DNA of 64,000 nt from Symsagittifera roscoffensis (Eukaryota > Xenacoelomorpha > Acoela > Convolutidae): assembly GCF_963678635.1 (NCBI RefSeq), contig NC_087062.1, forward strand, positions 100,365,209 to 100,429,208, written 5' to 3'. The translations under genes and the position numbers were made by a program. Positions 31,676 to 42,430 of this stretch are shown here, in pieces. How positions within the stretch are numbered: position 1 is the stretch's first letter; each line of letters starts with the position of its first letter. The notes beneath the pieces are model-generated. The model did no database searches. It worked only from the letters and a program-made list of their open reading frames with translations, and was not told the origin of the DNA.

Positions 31676-34600
31676 CACTCGTACACAAACAAACAAACAA
31701 ACAAACAAACAAAGAAACACAAATAAATACATGTACATACAAACCCACAAAACACACACGCAACACACACACACACACACTCATAGGACGCAGCCTCACT
31801 CCTCCACTCTCCACCCACGCCTGCAGAGAGAGCAGACACAAATGATATCACACACACGTACCACTCGTACTTACACATTCACGAGCAGACACACCTGCAG
31901 AGAGAGCAGACATAACTGCACACACACAACCTACACACACTCGCAGGACCCCGCCTTACCCCTTCAGACTCCACCCACACCTGCAGAGAGCAGACACAAC
32001 TATTTTCACAACAAAAACACACAATACACACAAACACAACAAACACACTCACAGGACCCAGCATCACTCCTCCACACTCCACCCAAACCTGCAGAGAGAG
32101 CAGGCACAACCATTACCATACACACGTAACACTCGTATACAAACAAACAAATAAACACACATAATTACATGTACACACAAACACTCAATACACACACGCA
32201 ACACACACACACACTCATAAGACCCAGCCTCACTCCTCCACACTCCACCCACACTGCAGAGAGAGCAGACACAACTGGTATCACACACACGTACCACTCG
32301 TACGTACACATTCACGAGCAGACACACCTGCAGAGAGAGCAGACATAACTGCACACTCACAACCTACACACATTCGCAGGACCCCGCCTTACTCCTTCAG
32401 ACTCCACCCACACCTGCAGAGAGCAGACACAACTTTTCTCACAACAAAATCACACAATACACACAAACACAACAAACACACTCACAGGACCCAGCATCAT
32501 TCCTCCACACACCACCCAAACCTGCAGAGAGAGCAGACACAACTATTATCATACACACATAACACTCGTACACACACAAACAAACAAACAAACAAACAAA
32601 CAAACAAACACACATACACACATGTGCACACAAACACACAATACACACACGCAACACACACACACACACACACACACACTCATTGGACCCAGCCTCACTC
32701 CTCCACACTCCACCCACATCTGCAGAGAGAGCAGACACATTTGATATCACACACACGTACCACTCGTACGTACACATTCACGAGCAGACACACCTGCAGA
32801 GAGAGCAGACATAGCTGCACACACACAACCTACACACACGCGCAGGACCCCGCCTTACTCCTTCAGACTCCACCCACACCTGCAGAGAGAGCAGACACAA
32901 CTGATATCACACACACGTAACACTCGTACACACACAAACAAACAAACAAACAAACAAACAAACAAACAAACAAACAAACAAACAAACAAACAAACAAACA
33001 AACACACATACATACATGTACACACAAACACACAATACACACACGCAACACACACATTCATAGGACCCAGCCTCACTCCTCCACACTCCACCCACACCTG
33101 CAGAGTGAGCAGACACAACTGATATCACACACACGTACCACTCGTACGTACACATTCACGAGCAGACACACCTGCAGAGAGAGCAGACATAACTGCACAC
33201 ATCCAACCTACACACACTCGCAGGACCCCGCCTTACTCCTTCAGACTCCACCCACACCTGCAGAGAGCAGACACAAATATTTTCACAACAAAAACACACA
33301 ATACACACAAACACAACAAACACACTCACAGGACACAGTTTCACTCCTCCACACTCCACCCAAACCTGCAGAGAGAGCAGGCACAACTATTATCATAAAC
33401 ACGTAACACTCGTACACAAACAACCAAAGAAACACACATACATACATGTACACACCAACCCCAAATATACACACGCAACACACACACACACTCATAGGAC
33501 ACAGCCTCACTCCTCCACACTCCACCCACACCTGCAGAGAGAGCAGACACATTTATTATCATACACACGTAACACTCGTACACACAAACAAACAAACAAA
33601 CACACATATATACATGTACACACAAACACACAATACACAAACGCAACACACACACACACACACACACACACTCATAGGACCCAGCCTCAATTCTTCACAC
33701 TCCACCCACACCTGCAGAGAGAGCAGACACAACTGATATCACACACACGTACCACTCGTACGTACACATTCACGAGCAGACAAACCTGCAGAGAGAGCAG
33801 ACATAACTGCACACACGCAACCTACACAAACTCGCAGGACCCCGCTTTACTCCTTCAGACTCCACCCACACCTGCAGAGAGCAGACACAACTATTTTCAC
33901 AACAAAAACACACAATACACACAAACACAACAAACACACTCACAGGACACAGCTTCACTCCTCCACACTCCACCCAAACCTGCAGAGAGAGCAGGCACAA
34001 CTATTATCATACACACGTAACACTCGTACACACACAAACAAGCAAACAAACACACATACATACATGTACACACCAACACACAAAACACACACGCAACACA
34101 CACACACACACTCATAGGACCCAGCCTCAATCCTCCACACTCCACCCACACCTGCAGAGAGAGCAGACACAACTATTATCATACACACGTTACACTCGTA
34201 CACACAAACAAACAAACAAACACACATACATACATGTACACACAAACACACAAATCACACACGCAATACACACACACTCATAGGACCCAGCCTCAATTCT
34301 CCACACTCCACCCACACCTGCAGAGAGAGCAGACACAACTGATATCACACACACGTACCACTCGTACGTACACATTCACGAGCAGACACACCTGCAGAGA
34401 AAGCAAACATAACTGCACACACGCAACCTACACAAACTCGCAGGACCCCGCCTTACTCCTTCAGACTCCACCCACACCTGCAGAGAGCAGACACAACTAT
34501 TTTCACAACAAAAACACACAATACACACAAACACAACAAACAAAATCACAGGACCCAGCATCACTCCTCCACACTCCAACCAAACCTGCAGAGAGAGCAT

Positions 34601-34812
34601 GCACAACTATTATCATACACACATAACACTCGTACACACACAAACAAACAAACAAACACACATACATACATGTACACACAAACACACAATACACACACGC
34701 AACACACACACACACACTCATAGGACCCAGCCTCACTCTTCCACACTCCACCCAAAGCTGCAGAGAGAGCAGGCACAACTGTTATCAGAGACACGTAACA
34801 CTCGTACACACA

Positions 34813-35050
34813 CAAACAAACAAACAAACAAACAAACAAACAAACAAACAAACAAACAAACAAACAAACAAACAAACAAACAAACAAACAAACAAACAAA
34901 CAAACAAACAAACAAACAAACAAACAAACAAACAAACAAACAAACAAACAAACAAACAAACAAACAAACAAACAAACAAACAAACAAACAAACAAACAAA
35001 CAAACAAACAAACAAACAAACAAACAAACAAACAAACAAACAAACAAACA
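34813..35050 (+). repeat. Expanded (CAAA)n run, about 59 units
   Basis: This is an apparently uninterrupted CAAA tetranucleotide run of about 238 bp. In most monomers of the array the same tract has only 3-8 units. It lies inside a type-1 monomer and reads as poly-(Asn-Lys-Gln-Thr) or, on the other strand, poly-(Cys-Leu-Phe-Val), which explains the long spurious frames. Smaller expansions occur at about 12055-12105 and 32937-33003. Confidence 0.95.
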
Positions 35051-35547
35051 CACATACATACATGTACACAGAAACACACAATACACACACGCAGCACACA
35101 CACACACTCATAGGACCCAGCCTCACTCCTCCACACTCCACCAAAACCTGCAGAGAGAGCAGGCACAACTATTATCATACACACGTAACACTCGTACACA
35201 CACAAACAAACATATACATGTACACACAAATACACAATACACACACGCAACACACACACACACACATAGTACCCAGCCTCACTCCTCCACAATCCACCCA
35301 AACCTGCAGAGGGAGCAGGCACAACTGATATCACACAAACGTACCACTCGTACGCACACATTCACGAGCAGACACACCTGCAGAGAGAGCAGACATAACT
35401 GCACACACACAACCTACACACACTCACAGGACCCAGTATCATTCCTCCACACTCCACCCAAACCTGCAGAGAGAGGAGGTACAACTATTATCATACACAC
35501 GCAACACTCGTACACACACAAACAAACATATACATGTACACACCAAT

Positions 35548-35747
35548 NNNNNNNNNNNNNNNNNNNNNNNNNNNNNNNNNNNNNNNNNNNNNNNNNNNNN
35601 NNNNNNNNNNNNNNNNNNNNNNNNNNNNNNNNNNNNNNNNNNNNNNNNNNNNNNNNNNNNNNNNNNNNNNNNNNNNNNNNNNNNNNNNNNNNNNNNNNNN
35701 NNNNNNNNNNNNNNNNNNNNNNNNNNNNNNNNNNNNNNNNNNNNNNN
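35548..35747. other. Assembly gap, 200 N
   Basis: Exactly 200 undetermined bases separate the minisatellite array from unrelated, mostly unique sequence. The round length suggests a scaffolding gap of nominal size, so the true distance between the flanks is unknown. Confidence 0.98.
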
Positions 35748-35980
35748 GGATTGAAACCATTGCTTCTTCTAAGATTTGCCGCGATTCTTATATCGGAGAC
35801 CTTAATAAAGCAAGTGAATACCTGCACAAATTATCCCAACAGCATTTTTGAAAAAAAGATCGCAGTAATGTACAAATCGGTAACAAAGACAGCGACCGAG
35901 TAACAAACACTTAAATGCCTTATACTGGTGAAGCCTTTTGTAACTTGGTCAGCCTGCAAGCTGAACGAAAACACTAGTCT
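35748..35980. other. Sequence after the gap with no recognised feature
   Basis: No gene was recognised. Translation of the plus strand after the gap gives short open segments with no motif I know. It may belong to the same decayed retroelement as the integrase relic immediately to the right. Confidence 0.4.
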
Positions 35981-36256
35981 CAAGTGTTCAACCTGCGCTC
36001 AAATAAAACAAAAACTAAAACCACCTGGAGCAGGCTGGGCACTGAACATCTGCCAATTGTCAATATCAGGTCAAATTGGAACCAGCAAGAATCTCCGTTG
36101 GGATCTGGCGATATCTTCTGGCTACCTGATGCATGGACCCCACGTGGAGTATGGCTGATTGGGCACGTCACAATGGTCCTGTTATATGATTTAAAATCGT
36201 CTTTTTTTCAAATTGACCTTGAGCATGCAGAAATGACTTGCATCTCTTTCTTCTAA
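35980..36256 (+). pseudogene. BEL/Pao-like retroelement relic: C-terminal part of integrase
   Basis: In the frame starting at 35984 the translation contains, in order, a Trp-rich segment, HLPIVNIRSNWNQ, then GSGDIFWLPDAWTPRGVW and GHV. This order (a Glu/Tyr-Leu-Pro-like stretch, Arg-Ser-x-Trp-Asn, Gly-Asp-Ile/Val, Pro-Arg-Gly-x-Trp, Gly-x-Val) matches, from memory of the family, the domain that follows the integrase core in BEL/Pao polyproteins (DUF5641-like). Only about 60 residues are recognisable. The integrase core, RNase H and RT are absent, either decayed or lost in the gap. It lies downstream of UGT exon 3 on the opposite strand, so it may sit in a UGT intron. Family assignment is an inference without a search. 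Confidence 0.55.
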
Positions 36257-36581
36257 GCTCTTAAGCAGGGGCACAACAGCGGTTCGCCGTGATGAGCTGT
36301 ACAGCTCGTATGTTGGTCCTATCCCTCGTGGATAAATGATCTTAACTCTTCTGAACAGTCAAAAGCCCTTTCTATCTCGCTGAATTTGAAATCCTTTTGA
36401 GCCCCATATCTGAAAGATTTTCGAAGTGATGCTGTTGAGTTTATCCAATTTGACGTGTATTTTCTCGCAGCTATTGTTCTGGGAAAACACACCCAAACCC
36501 ATAATTCCTTCTCATTACATTTTCGGTTGACTTATTTTAGATTCTTACGAAGCTGATTGAGTGCATGGTGTGATAGCTAAC
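36257..36581. other. Gene-free stretch downstream of UGT exon 3
   Basis: Both strands were read for the next UGT exon, whose hallmark would be the donor-binding region with its Phe-Gly-Ser and signature motifs. None was seen. No repeat or RNA gene was recognised. Confidence 0.5.
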
Positions 36582-38873
36582 CGATGGAGTGGACGTTTTC
36601 GAATCTCTCGCCTGGCTTCATAGTGAATGGAGCAGCACCGTTACTCATCAGAATAGAGTGACTGTGGATGTAGTTGAAGGGGAATCTGCCGTAGCCGTAG
36701 TTCACCCGCTCCCACCCGTTGTCAGCATGAATCTTCTGCAGTGCAGCGTAGCAGTGGTAGGACACACTCGCCTCATACAAACCCGAGAACACCGCACTTG
36801 CCACTATGGCTCCCACGCCTGGCTTCTCCTACACAAACCAGTGACACCGAATTCGGATGTGAATCAGAGTATCTGGACACTGAACTTATCGCGAATAATC
36901 ATCGCAGATATTCTAGAAGCAATAGAGATTTTAATCGACGTTTTTTTTTCAGGTTTTAAGTGCCTTAAGAGTAAGTTATAAACCAAACACTTAAGAGTTG
37001 ACACACTAGTTAGAGACCAAGCTTCACTATTTTAATCATGAACTTTTGTTCCAAAAAACTTCGATCTCACATCTCGACCCGCTTAGACTACACTTTGAAA
37101 ACTCTTAATTAAATTTCACTTTTTTTAACAAAAACTTTTGGCCCAAAAAAAAGCTTCGGGAGGGGAATTGTTAAGTAGATCCGACAAATTTACTTAACCA
37201 GACGTAATGAATCAGCGCCAAGCCCTGGATGTTCCGACTGCATTTTAGGGCCTTTGGAGTAGTCTTAGTGTTGGCTTCACAGAATCGTATTAAATTTTTA
37301 AAATAAATATACAATTTTGAAAACTTTTAGATTGTTTTTAAGTCATCCTCATAATGAAACTGTGCAAGTGCGTTTCAACTAAGCGGGTGCGAGGGGGTTT
37401 TTGTCCTGAGGTTGCAAACTCACCCCTGGATGTTGGAGAGGCACTTCACCCCTCTCAAGCAGTGGTGGCTGTTTGGCTCGCGTTGGAATCACTGGGCCCA
37501 TATACTGAGCCACGTATGGTATACTATGCCTTCGGGCAGCAGGACCTGTTCCCGCCATCATAAAATCCCCGAACACCAGGTCATATTTGGTTGTAGATTG
37601 TTCCAGAAACTCACTCAGTTCCTTGTACAGGTTGATGATTCCCTTCTCTCGGAAGTAATCATCCATCAGTTCTACGGCCTTGAACATGTCGGAAGGCACT
37701 TGGACGTCGGGAACCACCACTCGTTCGTGCACCTCAAACGCACCTGGCATCAGCTGCTGGACCATGTCTGGACAAGAGTCGGTCGTGAACACAGTCACTC
37801 TGTGGCCCCTCTTAACCATCGCCCGGAACATTGCTGGGAACAAAACTTAGGATTGCTGAATTTTGATCAGCTGTGATCAAAATAACCAGTTTGGGGGTTT
37901 GAGGAAAGCCAAATATTTATCTATATTGTTGTAGTTTTCTTCTACAGCTTTTTAAAAATAGACTTCCACTATTTGCACTGAAAATGCAAGAGAGCAGCAG
38001 TTCAGAGACTGAGTCCCTTCTAATTTCTACTAAAACTAAACAAAGAATGAATCGCCAGAATAATTGCTACCAACTAATCGTATCTTTCATCCGTTTTAAA
38101 TAGTGAGCAGTGTGTCCAGTAGCGGATTTAGGCGGGTGGAGGGCGGGAGGCAGACGCTTTTTCCTCAGGGATTCGACCCCCTGCCGACCCAAAGGGTCTC
38201 CCTTTGAACTATTTTGAGATATCCTTTTTTGGTGACGGACCCAAAAAATTTTCTATCGTGCGCCAACAAAAAAACGCTATTTTTTGGTCAACATTTTCCA
38301 AAAAGTGTCCAAAAGGTGCCGAAAAATTTCAAAATGTTTTTGAAAAAAGCCCCCCCCCCCCCCCCCTCGAGAAATTCCTAGATCTGCACCTGAGTGTGTG
38401 GTGGAAACCATTTGCACCAAGAACGAATTATCACATGAGCAGTTCTTTTATTTTTATATTTGTCCAGCCTCGAGAAGCAGAATAAAAGCAGCAAAAAGAT
38501 TGCTCACACTTTTGGCTTAGGATAATGCATTTGGCATTTGGCGTTTCGGGTTTCGCGTTCACCCCCCGTATAATTGCAACCAATTAAAATGAAAGAGACG
38601 ACTTGAATTGTGGTTGCGGCGCTTGAAATCATTTGACATGTGACCTGCTGAAGGGTTGAAGTGACCTCTGAGACAGAGGGTGACGAAGAGAATGTGGTGG
38701 GATGAGTGTGGCTGCTGATCATCTTCAGTTGCCACCGACACAACTTCTGCTGGCTGATTCCTCTCTTCTGTTTCCTTCCACCGATCCTCAGGGACAGCAA
38801 GTGTCGCTGCACCAAAGCACAACACAACCACAACTGGTAATAGAACCGAACAAAACCACCTCTCGCAGCTCAT
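36582..38873 (-). CDS. UDP-glycosyltransferase, N-terminal three exons (partial gene)
   Basis: UDP-glycosyltransferases (GT1 family, ER membrane) transfer a sugar from a UDP-sugar to small lipophilic acceptors. Three minus-strand exons join in phase. Exon 1 is 38873-38645, with ATG at 38873 and a hydrophobic signal peptide (residues 1-26, core VLLPVVVVLCFGAATLA); it ends in HILFVTL and RGHFNPSA, with donor GTCACA. Exon 2 is 37833-37424; its acceptor TTTTGTTCCCAG restores an Ala codon, and it encodes MVKRGHRVTVFTTD, a segment with YDLVFGDF, and HSIPYVAQYMGP, with donor GTGAGT. Exon 3 is 36828-36582; its acceptor is TTTGTGTAG and it ends in NVHSIG, with donor GTTAGC. Together they give about 295 residues, the acceptor-binding half, against about 500-530 for a full enzyme. 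The UDP-binding half and the C-terminal membrane anchor are absent before the gap. No internal stop was found, so the gene may be intact beyond this window. Family call is firm; substrate is unknown. Confidence 0.8.
36840..37310 (+). mobile_element. Possible 3' end and LTR start of a retroelement in UGT intron 2
   Basis: Inside intron 2 (37423-36829) the plus strand has a purine-rich tract GGGAGGGGAA at about 37160. It is followed by TTGTTAAGTAGATCC, where a short inverted repeat TTAAGTA/TACTTAA lies around 37172-37198. A purine tract followed by TG is what the 3' polypurine tract and LTR start of an LTR retroelement look like, and an AATAAA follows at about 37302. No second LTR or matching target duplication was found, so this is tentative. 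Confidence 0.25.
38117..38392. mobile_element. hAT-like MITE in UGT intron 1
   Basis: A 276-bp non-coding element has terminal inverted repeats: CAGTAGCGGATTTAGG at the left and the complement of CAGGTGCAGATCTAGG at the right (13 of 16 matching). It is flanked by an 8-bp target duplication with one mismatch, AGTGTGTC at 38109-38116 and AGTGTGTG at 38393-38400. An 8-bp duplication with CAG-ended inverted repeats is typical of hAT-superfamily transposons. The element contains a run of 17 C at 38350-38366 near its right end. It encodes no transposase, so it was mobilised in trans if at all. It lies inside the UGT intron. Confidence 0.75.
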
Positions 38874-39500
38874 TTTGAACAGCCTCTGTCAGCCAAATCG
38901 AACCTTATGTTTGCCACTCGGTTGGCAGTATGCAACACTTTTCATAAATCAAATTAGTTCTACAGATCTAGAACTAGTTCAAATTTGATCGAAAGATGCG
39001 GCATTGCAGACTTCGCGAGTAAATATATTAAATTTGGACTTTGGACAATTATTCACTTGGGGTATACAAAATAGTGAAAATGATGATTTCTGTTGAATAA
39101 TCATAACAACCGATCCAATGAGTCACCTTAAAAACTACTCTCTACTCTCAAAGTGGATCTTATTGTACCGACTTTCGATACGAAAGTAACGGAATATTTT
39201 TGCTCGTGGTGGGTTTTTTGCTTCTGACAAATTTCGACTTTTCAACTAGCTTTTTTGAGGGAATTTTTTCATCATTTCAAAGGTATTGTTGTCCTTAGCT
39301 TAAATTTGAAAAGATATTTCACTTGTGATCATTTTTCGTAAAATTTTAGGGGTTTAAACTGAACCATTTTGGCCAATTTGGAAAAATTAGCGCACGATAT
39401 ATTTCGCGCTATTAACGCGTAAGCGGAGATTTAATCCGTCTTAAAATTGTTCCAAGCTGGTTGAAAGAAGTTTATTTGACATAATTGATTTGTTGGGACA
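38874..39500. promoter_or_regulatory. 5' flank of the UGT gene, no defined promoter motif
   Basis: This AT-rich region lies upstream of the UGT start codon. I could not point to a convincing TATA box or initiator. The motif CTTTCGATACGAAAG at about 39170 is a short palindrome. Nothing else was recognised. Confidence 0.3.
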
Positions 39501-39504
39501 ATTA

Positions 39505-39760
39505 ACGCGCGATATCGCGGGTTGAGCTCCATAGACCAAAAATGCAATCGTACAATTCCATAAAATATGTCTATGAAAAACACTAGTCTTAAAAGTTTCA
39601 TACAATTTTCTAAAATGGTGTCATCAAATTTCCAAAGTACTTTTTTCTTGTTTCGGCATAAAAATCGGCGTATCGTAATAAATAAAAAAGAAAAAACTTT
39701 GTGTAAAAAAAATGTCGATCATACAGCTTCCATATCTTGAAACTGTATGATTAGCTTTTT
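39505..39760 (+). repeat. Diverged relative of the foldback element, with a hairpin
   Basis: The segment CGGGTTGAGCTCCATAGACC followed by AAAAATGC, TACAATTCC, CATAAAATATG and TCATACAATTTTC resembles, in order, the left part of the foldback element at 44342 (CGGGTTGACCTCCATAAACC, AAAATGC and so on). At 39718-39730 and 39739-39751 there are inverted arms ATCATACAGCTTC / GAAACTGTATGAT (12 of 13 pairing, 8-nt loop). This parallels the ATCATACAA hairpins in the younger copies. It suggests an older copy of the same family. Confidence 0.5.
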
Positions 39761-40000
39761 GTGCAGGCAACAATTATATGTTTTAAGCAATTTTGAAATT
39801 GCCTCAAAAAAAAATTTTTTTTTCAACCGCAAATTTTTTTTCCACCGCAATTTTCTTTTCAACCGTTTTTTTTCCAACCGCAAATCGAATTTTGTACTCA
39901 ACCTAAATTTTCAGAAAAAAAGTTTTGCATGCAAAATTACTTTTTGTGTGTGCATAACTAACATTGTCCTGGATACAAAAGTTCGATGCTTTCAGTATAT

Positions 40001-40030
40001 GAATTGTGTAAGAAAACTCTTACACAATTC
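40001..40030. repeat. Perfect 12-bp hairpin
   Basis: GAATTGTGTAAG (40001-40012) is followed by a 6-nt loop and CTTACACAATTC (40019-40030), its exact reverse complement. It lies in non-coding AT-rich sequence between the UGT 5' flank and the end of element A. No U-run follows and this is a eukaryote, so it is not a bacterial-type terminator. Its function is unknown. Confidence 0.6.
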
Positions 40031-40239
40031 AGGTCATTTCCAATGCATTGTAAATTTTAGGTGATCAAACCTTTGGTGACTAGTTTTGAGTAAAACCAAG
40101 GATTTTGTCACTTGTGTTTGGTCACGAACACATTCCATGTAAGTTAAGAAACATACGAGGCCCAACTATGCCTTTTGTGAAATGTAAGCGGGTTCCGCAA
40201 CAGGGAAAAATCAGATTAGTAGAATAATCCGCAGCATTG

Positions 40240-42430
40240 TTATATTTCCTTGACCTTCTCTGGTGTTTTGGATTCCACGGTCAAATAGCTAAAACACTGT
40301 GTTGCACAAAATGGCTCCAAAAACAGGCCACTTTGAGGATTCCGCAACCAAATGTGTGAAATCCCGGCATTCGCAATTCGTTTCTCACGTTCTATTTCTT
40401 GACTGGTCATATTGTCCAACGATTGGCCAATCGTATTGCAATACGTGACGTCATGCGCTAAGACTTGTTGAGAAAATTTGTTTCTTATTTGCGGCCACGA
40501 ATATCTAGGCATCAAATGGTCGAAACCTAGGAGAGTACTAATTTGGTTTACTGAAGCGATAAGAAATTTCTTGTCGTCGAGCAAAACTGGTACGTGTTCA
40601 CCCCATGGATGTCTAGATAGATAGTCGACAAATCCCCTTCCCCGGCAAAAGTTCGACGGTAAATTCGAATGGTAGTAATTTGTCCGCCCAACGGGTGAGG
40701 CGAGATTGAGCCGTTTTTGTGTAATTCTCATCTTTTAGCGCTCCAATTAAAGCTTTATGGTCCGTTAGAATATACAACTGTTCGCTTAATTGGTAGTTTT
40801 TAAAATGATTTAACGCCCACACTAGAACCAACAATTCGAGTTTATTTGTGCTATATTTTAATTCGGCTATGTTTAGGAATCTACTAGCGAACGCTTCGGT
40901 CTTCCAGGTCCCCCGATGGTCTTGTTGAACGACGCGCGCAGTCCTAAATGTGATGAGTCGCATTTCACTCTTGTATTCAGATTTACATCAAAATGGTGAT
41001 TAGTTACTGTGTTGCAGATTTCTTTTTTGATTTTTTCAAACGCCTCGGCTTGCACCGTGGACCAATTAAATGGTTTATTCTTTTGCATTAGTTCTCTAAA
41101 CGGTGCTGATAAAGACGCTAAATTTGAGATGAGTTTGTTGAATTGGTCAAACGGTATCGTTAGTGATCTCATATCTTTGATACAACCCGGTTCTTTTAGA
41201 TTTTTGATTGCGTCTGATTTGTGTATTAATGCCGTTGTCCCTTTCGCGTCGATTTTAAATTCTAGTCATTCTAAATTGTGAGTCAGAAACGTGCACTTTT
41301 CCCAATATATGGCCAATCCTTCATCGTCTATTGTTTTTAAAACATTAATAACTATTTTTCGGTGTTCGTCTTTGCTACCCATGGTAGCAATTAAGATATC
41401 GTCAAGATAACAACGTGTATTTGGTAATTTTTCCGTCATACGGTCCATTATGCGTTGAAATTTATGGGGCATATCACCTAACCCTTAAAATCCAGTTTTA
41501 AAACGATAGGAGCCTGTGATATCTGCCCCCACGATATTGAAATTACAATGGTTGCTTGCTTTTTGGATAACGGTATTTGAATATATGCATTTTTTTGGTT
41601 GATTGAAGAGAACCAAATTTTGTTTTCGTCGTGTCCGCTCTTTGTTACTGCGGCGTTATCGATTAGTTCAAATAGGTTAGGCATTTGATATCTATTACGA
41701 AATATCTGTTTTTGAGCAGTTTTGAATTTAACGCTAATTTAATTGATCCGTCCATTTTAGCTGTGATTACAATAGGGGAGATAAAAACAATCTTTCAAAC
41801 AACTAGACATTTTTTCAATAAGGCCATCTCCTAGTAGTTGGTCGATGCATATTTTTACCTTAGGGAGAAGATGGATCGGTATGTGTTTCCCTTTTAACTG
41901 TATCGGTTTTATAGATTCGTTAAAATAGATGTTAACGATAAGATACTTTGATCTACCGGTTAATTTTATAAAGTCAGGAAATCGGCCTGATATGTATAGT
42001 TTAAACTCACTTTGTAGTAGTGTGTCTAGGCCCTGTTCTGGTTGTCTGTCAGATGCAACTTTTTTTTGATTGACGTCTGGCCCATTGGGTGGTGGTTGCT
42101 TCTAGAGTACTTCTGTTCCCATGTTCGGTAGTATATCATTTCCGAGGAGATTTTTTCCCCTCCTTCGGTAATGAACACTTTTTGATCTTTGACGTCCGAA
42201 CCCATCGATCGAATCCTCACACAAACATTTCCAATAATGTTTGATATGTTTTCTTCGTGAATTCGTCCACTGATTCTATACTCAAGAATCTATCTCGTAT
42301 TTTCAATTCATGGTGTAGGTCTTTCTTCATAAATGAAACTGGACTTGCTGAGTCGATCTGAATTTCAGTAGAGTAGAGATTGAAATTTCCCAGGGATACC
42401 ATCAACGTCTTTTTAGTTCTAGGCCCTAGT
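40240..42430 (-). pseudogene. Ty3/gypsy-like element A pol remnant: protease, RT, RNase H
   Basis: Read right to left on the minus strand, this is a pol region broken by stops and frameshifts. The protease lies near 42400-42220, with a retropepsin-type IDSAS active-site segment. RT follows at 41684-41266, with MPNLFELIDNAA, SINQKNAYIQI and the YLDD catalytic box at about 41409-41395. RNase H is near 41170-40613, with VKCDSSHLGL, YSTNKLELLVLVWAL and LTDHKALIGAL. A post-RNase H linker with DYLSRHP continues to 40240. In RT motif A the usual Asp is Asn, so the enzyme could not work even if the frames were intact. No integrase and no 3' LTR are visible to the left, so the element is truncated. 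Confidence 0.88.

Larger units (their letters stand above)
1..35547. repeat. A/C-rich minisatellite array, monomer about 180 bp
   Basis: The whole stretch is a head-to-tail array of roughly 180-190 bp monomers, on the order of 190 copies. A typical monomer has a core box (CCAGCCTCAATTCTC, CACTCCACCCACACCTGCAG, AGAGAGCAGACACAACTGAT), then ATCACACACACGTACCACTCGTACAC, a variable (CAAA)n run, ACATACATACATGTACAC, AAACACACAATACACACACG and a (CA)n run ending in CTCATAGG. The top strand is rich in A and C and poor in G and T throughout. Open frames of 60-434 codons occur on both strands only because the repeat is stop-poor. They encode low-complexity Thr/His/Gln or Cys/Val peptides and are not genes. 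No unique gene, RNA or promoter was seen inside the array. Confidence 0.97.

Noticed and set aside
1-35547. CRISPR-like array (repeats with regular spacing)
   Set aside because: The units are themselves repetitive from end to end, with no unique spacers, and the context is eukaryotic.
34599-35903. Open frame of 434 codons across the satellite and gap
   Set aside because: It is made of CAAA and CA repeat translation and passes through 200 N. There is no domain and no independent coding evidence.
36589-36981. Plus-strand open frame of 130 codons
   Set aside because: It overlaps UGT exon 3 on the opposite strand, which has matching splice sites and family motifs.
38504-38833. Alternative minus-strand frame of 109 codons over UGT exon 1
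   Set aside because: It is a shadow of the exon 1 frame that has the signal peptide and joins in phase to exon 2.
39719-40064. Lys-rich minus frame and Phe/Asn-rich plus frame
   Set aside because: Both are translations of A/T homopolymer runs with no recognisable domain.
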